A stretch of 10,717 nt of DNA. Origin: Candidatus Manganitrophaceae bacterium. GTDB taxonomy: Bacteria > Nitrospirota > Nitrospiria > SBBL01 > Manganitrophaceae. Under the pieces are notes generated by a model that was not told where the DNA came from, did no database searches, and was given only the letters and a program-made list of their open reading frames with translations. Positions 6,437 to 10,717 of this stretch are shown piece by piece; position 1 is the first letter of the stretch; the number at the start of each line of letters is the position of its first letter. Position numbers and translations under genes: made by a program. The stretch spans positions 1-10,717 of the forward strand of contig SCUR01000524.1 of NCBI GenBank assembly GCA_004297235.1, written 5' to 3'.

Positions 6437-9400
6437 ACCTCACCGATCTGTGCATCAAAAAACCGGTGTTGGCCTGGATGCTGATGGCGGCCACCCTCGT
6501 CTTCGGCGGCGTCGCTGCGACGCGGATCGGCATCAGCCAATTCCCCGACGTCGACTTTCCGACCCTCTCGATCAATGTGACCTGGGAAGGGGCCTCGCCG
6601 GAAGTGGTCGAGCACGACGTGATCGAAATTCTCGAAGAGGCGGTCGTTCAGGTGGAAGGGGTCCGGTCGGTGACCTCCTCGTCGCGCCAGGGCGGGGGGA
6701 ACATCACCCTGGAGCTCGATCTTTCGCGAAATGTCGACGTGGCGATGCAGGATGTCCAGGCGCAGATCTCGCAGGCCCAGCGGCGTCTGCCGCGCGACAT
6801 CGATCCTCCCGTCATCTCCAAGACCAACCCGGAAGACCAGCCGATCATGTGGGTGGGGCTCTCCGGCCCGTTTCCGCAACGGGTCCTCAGCGACTTCGCG
6901 CGCTATCGTTTGAAAGAAAAACTGCAGACGGTCCCCGGGGTCGGCGAGATCATGATGGGAGGGTATCTCGAACGGAACATCCGGATCTGGATCGACGCCG
7001 CCCGGCTCGACGAAAAGGGGCTGACCGTTTCCGACGTGACCGATGCGCTTCAGCGCGGCCACGTCGAGCTTCCCGCCGGCCGCATCGAGACCGAAGGGCG
7101 AGAGGTGAACGTCCGGGTCTTGGGAGAGGCGCTCGACCTCTCGACCTTCCGCCAGGTCATCGTCGGTTCTGTCAAGGGGGCGCCGGTTTACTTGGAAGAA
7201 GTGGCTCTGGTGGAGGACGGCTTCGAGGATGTCCGCCGTCTCTCGCGCGTCGGGGGAGCGCCGGCGCAGGGTCTGGGCATCAAAAAGCAGCGGGGGGCCA
7301 ATGCCGTGGCTGTCGCCCAGAACATCCGAAAGACGATGGACGAACTGCGGCCGACCCTTCCGGAGGGAATGGAGTTGGGGGTCAATTTCGACTCCACCCG
7401 GTTCATCGAAGAGTCGGTTCACGAGATCGAATGGGAGCTGGTGATGGCGGTCGCCCTCACGGCGCTCGTCTGCTGGCTCTTTCTCGGCTCGCTCTCGAGC
7501 ACGATGAACGTGGTCCTGGCGATCCCGATGTCGCTGCTCGGGACGATCGCCACCATCTATTTCCTCGGCTTCACGCTCAATACTTTCACCTTGTTGGCCC
7601 TCTCCCTCGCCGTCGGGATCGTCGTCGACGACGCAATTATGATCTTGGAGAACATTTTCCGCCACGCGGAGGAAGGGAAGGAGCGGGTTCAGGCGGCCCG
7701 CGAGGGGACCGGGGAGATCAAGTTTGCCGCGCTGGCGGCGACGCTCGCCGTGATCGCCATTTTTATTCCGGTGGTCTTCATGAAGGGGATCGTCGGCCGG
7801 TTTTTCCTTCAGTTCGGCGTGACCCTGAGCGTCGCGGTGATGCTTTCGTATTTGGAAGCGATCACGCTCGCGCCGGCCCGCTGCGCGCAATTTCTCGCGA
7901 CATCCCGAGAAGGCCGCAGCCGCATCGGCCGGTCGGTCGACCGGGGATTCCATCGGATGGCGGAGGGCTACGGCTGGCTCCTCTCCCGCGGACTCCGGTG
8001 GCCGGCGGCGGTCCTTTGTCTGGCGGCGGCGCTCTTGGCCGGCTCTTTTATGATCTTCTCGCGGCTTCCGAAAGAGTTCGTCCCTTCTCAAGACCAGAGC
8101 CGGCTTCTGGTTCGGATTCAGACGGCGGTCGGCTCCAGTTTGGGTGAGACCGATCGGATCTTCGAGCGGGCCGAGGCGTTCATCAACAACCGTCCCGAGG
8201 TCACCCGCTCCTTCGCCGTGATCGGCGGATTCGGCGGCGGCGGCGTGAATACCGGCGTGATGTTCGTGACCCTGGTGTCTCCCGAAGAGCGAAAGGTCAG
8301 CCAGTCGGAGTTCGCCGGAATCATCCGGAAGGAGTTGAATTCCTATCCGGGCGTCCGCGCCGTGGTTCAAGATCTTTCGCAGCAAGGTTTCACCGCGCAG
8401 CGGGGCTTTCCGGTCGAGTTTTCGGTTCGCGGACCGGAGTGGGAGCGCCTGGTGGGGGTGAGTCAAGAGATCATGCAGAAGCTTTCCGCGAGCGGGATGG
8501 TGATCGATCTCGACAGCGATTACCAAGTCGGGATGCCGGAGCTCCGGATCTCTCCCGACCGGGCCCGCGCGGCCGATCTGGGGATCTCGGTCGAGCGGGT
8601 GGCCCAGACTCTCAATGCGATGGTGGGGGGATTGCGGATCGGAAAATACAGCACCGAAGGCCGACGCATCGACGTGCGTCTTCGCCTCTTGGCCGACCAA
8701 CGCTCCCGCCCGGAGGATGTTACCCGACTCCGCGTCCGGAGCGCTTCCGGTCAACTGGTTCCGCTCGCCTCGTTGGTGAACTATGAGGAGCGGCCGGCCC
8801 TGCAAGCGATCACCCGGCGCGATCGGGAGCGGGCGATCACGATATTCGCCAACGTGGCGCCGGGCCGCTCTCAGGACGAAGCGTTGAAGACGGTGGAGCG
8901 GCTCTCCAAGGAGTTGCCGACCGGCTATTATGCCGTTTTGGGAGGGGCGAGCGTGGCGTTCCGGGAGTCGTTGGGAAGTCTGGCCTTTGCCCTCCTGCTC
9001 GGAATCGTCGTGGCCTATATGGTCTTGGCTTCCCAGTTCAATTCGTTCCTTCACCCGATCACGGTGCTCACGATCCTCCCCCTTTCGGTTGCGGGGGCCG
9101 CCATTGCCCTCTTCGTGGTCGGAAAAAGCTTGAACATCTTCAGCATGATCGGGCTTCTTCTCTTGATGGGGATCGTGAAGAAGAACTCGATCATCCTGGT
9201 TGACTATGCCAATCAGCTTCGAGAGGAGGGGGCCGATGCCAAAACCGCCATGCTTCGCGCCGGTCCGGTCCGGCTCCGCCCGATTCTGATGACGTCGGTT
9301 TCCACCCTCATGGCCGCCGTCCCCGCGGCGCTGGCCCTCGGGCCCGGCTCCGAGATCCGCTCTCCCATGGCGATCTCCGTCATCGGCGGACTGATCGTGT

Positions 9401-9534
9401 CGACCGCGCTCAGCCTGCTGGTGGTCCCGGCGTTCTATGTCGTCGCCGACCGGATCGCCGAAAAGGTGGGGCGAGGCTGGAGCCGAAAGCGGGCGGTCCC
9501 ATCGATCAAAACCGAGCCGAAGTGGACGGAGTAG
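6433..9534 (+). CDS. HAE1-type RND multidrug efflux permease (AcrB/MdtB-like)
   Basis: A 1033-residue proton-driven inner-membrane pump, full length for the family. TM1 is near 11-30, followed by the first large periplasmic loop (about 31-333), TM2-6 (about 334-490), TM7 (523-542), the second periplasmic loop (543-848) and TM8-12 (849-1006). Proton-relay residues are present: Asp399-Asp400 in GIVVDDAIMILENIF (TM4) and Lys917-Asn918 in GIVKKNSIILVDYANQ (TM10), equivalent to AcrB D407/D408 and K940. SQFPDVDFPTLSINVTWEGASPEVVE near 35-60 is the family's porter-domain signature. The ATG lies in the ATGA overlap with the adaptor stop, with GGAGGG about 8 nt upstream. The DD and KN residues favour organic-compound export; substrates cannot be read from the sequence. 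It presumably works as a trimer with the 5210 adaptor and the 3870 channel. Confidence 0.96.
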   Translation: MNLTDLCIKKPVLAWMLMAATLVFGGVAATRIGISQFPDVDFPTLSINVTWEGASPEVVEHDVIEILEEAVVQVEGVRSVTSSSRQGGGNITLELDLSRNVDVAMQDVQAQISQAQRRLPRDIDPPVISKTNPEDQPIMWVGLSGPFPQRVLSDFARYRLKEKLQTVPGVGEIMMGGYLERNIRIWIDAARLDEKGLTVSDVTDALQRGHVELPAGRIETEGREVNVRVLGEALDLSTFRQVIVGSVKGAPVYLEEVALVEDGFEDVRRLSRVGGAPAQGLGIKKQRGANAVAVAQNIRKTMDELRPTLPEGMELGVNFDSTRFIEESVHEIEWELVMAVALTALVCWLFLGSLSSTMNVVLAIPMSLLGTIATIYFLGFTLNTFTLLALSLAVGIVVDDAIMILENIFRHAEEGKERVQAAREGTGEIKFAALAATLAVIAIFIPVVFMKGIVGRFFLQFGVTLSVAVMLSYLEAITLAPARCAQFLATSREGRSRIGRSVDRGFHRMAEGYGWLLSRGLRWPAAVLCLAAALLAGSFMIFSRLPKEFVPSQDQSRLLVRIQTAVGSSLGETDRIFERAEAFINNRPEVTRSFAVIGGFGGGGVNTGVMFVTLVSPEERKVSQSEFAGIIRKELNSYPGVRAVVQDLSQQGFTAQRGFPVEFSVRGPEWERLVGVSQEIMQKLSASGMVIDLDSDYQVGMPELRISPDRARAADLGISVERVAQTLNAMVGGLRIGKYSTEGRRIDVRLRLLADQRSRPEDVTRLRVRSASGQLVPLASLVNYEERPALQAITRRDRERAITIFANVAPGRSQDEALKTVERLSKELPTGYYAVLGGASVAFRESLGSLAFALLLGIVVAYMVLASQFNSFLHPITVLTILPLSVAGAAIALFVVGKSLNIFSMIGLLLLMGIVKKNSIILVDYANQLREEGADAKTAMLRAGPVRLRPILMTSVSTLMAAVPAALALGPGSEIRSPMAISVIGGLIVSTALSLLVVPAFYVVADRIAEKVGRGWSRKRAVPSIKTEPKWTE

Positions 9535-9552
9535 CGGCAGCCCGACAGCCAA

Positions 9553-9583
9553 GGCAGAGACGTCCCGGCGGGACGTCTCTGCC
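9553..9583. repeat. Perfect 14-bp inverted repeat in the RND-ABC spacer
   Basis: GGCAGAGACGTCCC (9553-9566) pairs perfectly with GGGACGTCTCTGCC (9570-9583) across a 3-nt GGC loop. It sits 18 bp after the RND stop and 52 bp before the ATPase ATG. There is no T-tract after it, so it is not a standard intrinsic terminator. It could be a REP-like dispersed element or a hairpin that protects the upstream mRNA or tunes expression of the ATPase gene. Confidence 0.75.
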
Positions 9584-9593
9584 GGAGAACAGA

Positions 9594-9610
9594 GCAGGCA
9601 CCGGGCCTGC
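9594..9610. repeat. Second short inverted repeat in the same spacer
   Basis: GCAGGC (9594-9599) and GCCTGC (9605-9610) flank a 5-nt loop, 10 bp after the larger hairpin. Six G/C-rich pairs could form in RNA. No T-tract follows. It may act with the larger hairpin or be incidental in GC-rich DNA. Confidence 0.4.
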
Positions 9611-9635
9611 CCCGACCTATTCCGAGTGAATTAAT

Positions 9636-10646
9636 ATGGATGAGAAAGCGGACGCGATTATCGTTCGCGGGCTGGTCAAACGTTACGGCGCGTTGAATGC
9701 GCTCGATCATGTCGACCTCACGGTGCCGATGGGAGAGTGCTTCGGCTCGCTCGGCCCCAACGGCGCCGGGAAGACGACCCTGATCCGGATTCTGACCGGT
9801 CTGATCCATCCGACCGAAGGGGAGGCGCGGGTCGCCGGCCACGATGTCGCCAAGAATGCCGGCGCGGTGCGGCGGGCGATCGGGGTCGTCTCTCAAGCGA
9901 TGACGACCGACCTCGATCTGACCGGCTGGGAGAATCTCGACATCTATGGGAAGTATTACGGCGTTCCCGATCGGGACCGGCGCGGTCGAATGCAAGAGCT
10001 GCTCGATCGGGTGGGGCTCTTGGAGCGGGCCCACGATCTCGTCGCGACCTACTCCGGCGGGATGCGCCGGCGGCTGGAGATCGCGCGGGGGTTGATTCAT
10101 CGCCCGATGATCCTCTTTCTCGATGAGCCGACGATCGGGCTCGATCCGCAATCGCGCCGGGTCGTCTGGGACCTTCTGCGGCAGTTTCGGAAAAACGAGC
10201 ATCTGACGATCTTCCTGACGACCCACTACATGGATGAGGCCGATCTGCTCTGCGACCGGATCGCCATCATCGATGCCGGAAAAATTTTGGTGATGGACAG
10301 CCCGGAGAATCTGAAGAAGAAGATTCCCGGAAGCGATATCCTGGAGATCTTCGTGGAGGGAGAGCGGGAAGGGCTGCCGGCCTCGCTCGAATCGCTCCCG
10401 TCGGTCCACAAGGTCATGGTCGAAGAGGGCGTGCTTCGGGTCTTCGCCGATCAGGGGGCTCAGGCGATCCCCATTTTGATGGAGGCGATCCAAAAGCAGG
10501 GGCTGAAGGTCCGATCGATCAGCCTCAAGCAGCAGACGCTTGAAGACGTCTTCATCCACTACACCGGACGCTCCATCCGGACCGAAGACACCAAGAAGGT
10601 CAGCTATTTCGTCGGCGCAGGCGTCCCGAGGAGATGGGGACGGTAA
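9636..10646 (+). CDS. ABC-2-type exporter ATP-binding protein (DrrA/YbhF-like)
   Basis: A 336-residue cytoplasmic ATPase that should power an ABC-2 permease. Nucleotide-binding motifs are complete: Walker A GPNGAGKTT (40-48), Q-loop Gln86 in GVVSQ, signature YSGGM (139-143), Walker B ILFLDE (159-164), D-loop GLDPQSR (168-174) and H-loop His197 in TTHYMDEADLL. Residues 225-310 form the C-terminal domain found in DrrA-like ATPases, ending in QQTLEDVFIHYTGRSIR. About 20 further residues (TEDTKKVSYFVGAGVPRRWGR) follow the usual end point. The ATG at 9636 is chosen because homology begins soon after; its ribosome binding site is poor (only a GAGTGA-like sequence). It follows the RND gene by 101 bp with hairpins between. 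No permease is fused to it; permease genes are expected beyond the right edge, as in ybhF-ybhS-ybhR. The HlyD adaptor at 2850 is the likely periplasmic partner. Confidence 0.93.
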   Translation: MDEKADAIIVRGLVKRYGALNALDHVDLTVPMGECFGSLGPNGAGKTTLIRILTGLIHPTEGEARVAGHDVAKNAGAVRRAIGVVSQAMTTDLDLTGWENLDIYGKYYGVPDRDRRGRMQELLDRVGLLERAHDLVATYSGGMRRRLEIARGLIHRPMILFLDEPTIGLDPQSRRVVWDLLRQFRKNEHLTIFLTTHYMDEADLLCDRIAIIDAGKILVMDSPENLKKKIPGSDILEIFVEGEREGLPASLESLPSVHKVMVEEGVLRVFADQGAQAIPILMEAIQKQGLKVRSISLKQQTLEDVFIHYTGRSIRTEDTKKVSYFVGAGVPRRWGR

Positions 10647-10659
10647 GAGAATAAATAAC

Positions 10660-10694
10660 GTGAGGCGTTAGGCGTGAGGCGTCAGGGGTAAGGT
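10660..10694. repeat. Five tandem degenerate heptamers GTNAGGN
   Basis: The units are GTGAGGC (10660), GTTAGGC (10667), GTGAGGC (10674), GTCAGGG (10681) and GTAAGGT (10688), in exact 7-bp register. The third base takes all four values while GT and AGG are invariant. The array starts 13 bp after the ATPase stop. It resembles intergenic heptamer arrays seen in various environmental bacterial genomes, but family membership is recalled rather than checked. Confidence 0.8.
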
Positions 10695-10695
10695 C

Positions 10696-10713
10696 AAAAG
10701 ATTTAAATCTTTT
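10696..10713. repeat. 18-bp perfect AT-rich palindrome at the window end
   Basis: AAAAGATTTAAATCTTTT is its own reverse complement, centred between 10704 and 10705, one base after the heptamer array. Being AT-rich and loopless it is a poor terminator alone. It may be the tip of a larger hairpin whose second arm, complementary to the heptamers, would lie past the edge; this cannot be seen here. Confidence 0.7.
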
Positions 10714-10717
10714 TCGC

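Noticed and set aside
6156..8147. A 663-codon open frame on the plus strand in another phase
   Set aside because: It overlaps the ends of the adaptor and the RND pump out of frame, is very rich in Arg, Gly and Pro, and shows no family motif.
6244..9552. A 1102-codon open frame on the minus strand covering the whole RND gene
   Set aside because: It mirrors the RND coding frame in GC-rich DNA, where antisense stops are rare. Its translation is rich in Arg, Asp, Gly and His with no recognisable domain, signal or membrane segment, and the sense strand is an unambiguous full-length RND pump.
9553..9583. Intrinsic terminator of the RND gene
   Set aside because: The stem is strong but is followed by GGAGAACAGAG, with no run of T, so classical Rho-independent termination is not supported.
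9435..10559. A 374-codon minus-strand frame opposite the ABC ATPase
   Set aside because: The sense frame carries every ABC ATPase motif; the antisense product has no recognisable domain.

Overview
This window reads as chromosome from a Gram-negative (diderm) bacterium of moderately high GC. It encodes a periplasmic lytic transglycosylase, a TolC-type outer-membrane channel, two periplasmic adaptors and an RND pump. Phylum cannot be fixed from the sequence alone. An environmental lineage such as Nitrospirota or a neighbour would fit the gene styles, but that is a weak inference.

Left part (1-2109): the 3' portion of a TPR protein runs rightward off the left edge. It converges on a leftward gene for an MltD-like membrane-bound lytic murein transglycosylase with an SLT domain and C-terminal LysM. 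The 116-bp gap between them holds small hairpins but no gene.

Centre (2110-2194): an 85-bp AT-rich divergent region separates the transglycosylase gene from a TetR-family repressor gene. It carries a good promoter in each direction. The rightward one has a near-palindromic operator between its -35 and -10 boxes. Both promoters are placed so that transcription would begin at or next to the start codons.

Right part (2195-10646): six rightward genes form an apparent operon: tetR, an HlyD/YbhG-type adaptor, a TolC-family channel, an AcrA-type lipoprotein-like adaptor, an HAE1-type RND pump and an ABC-2-type (DrrA/YbhF-like) ATPase. The channel, second adaptor and pump are joined by two 4-nt ATGA overlaps. 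The arrangement looks like a TetR-HlyD-ABC exporter of the E. coli CecR-YbhG-YbhF type into which a TolC-RND module is set, so that two pump types may share one outer-membrane channel. The ABC permease genes are not in the window and are expected just past the right edge.

The ATPase gene is separated from the RND gene by a 101-bp spacer with a perfect 14-bp stem hairpin. The window ends in five tandem degenerate heptamers (GTNAGGN) followed by an 18-bp perfect palindrome, probably one side of a larger intergenic repeat. No RNA genes, CRISPR arrays, transposases or integrases were seen. The main unusual points are the mixed ABC/RND efflux operon, the leaderless-looking divergent promoters, and the two repeat structures flanking the ATPase gene.
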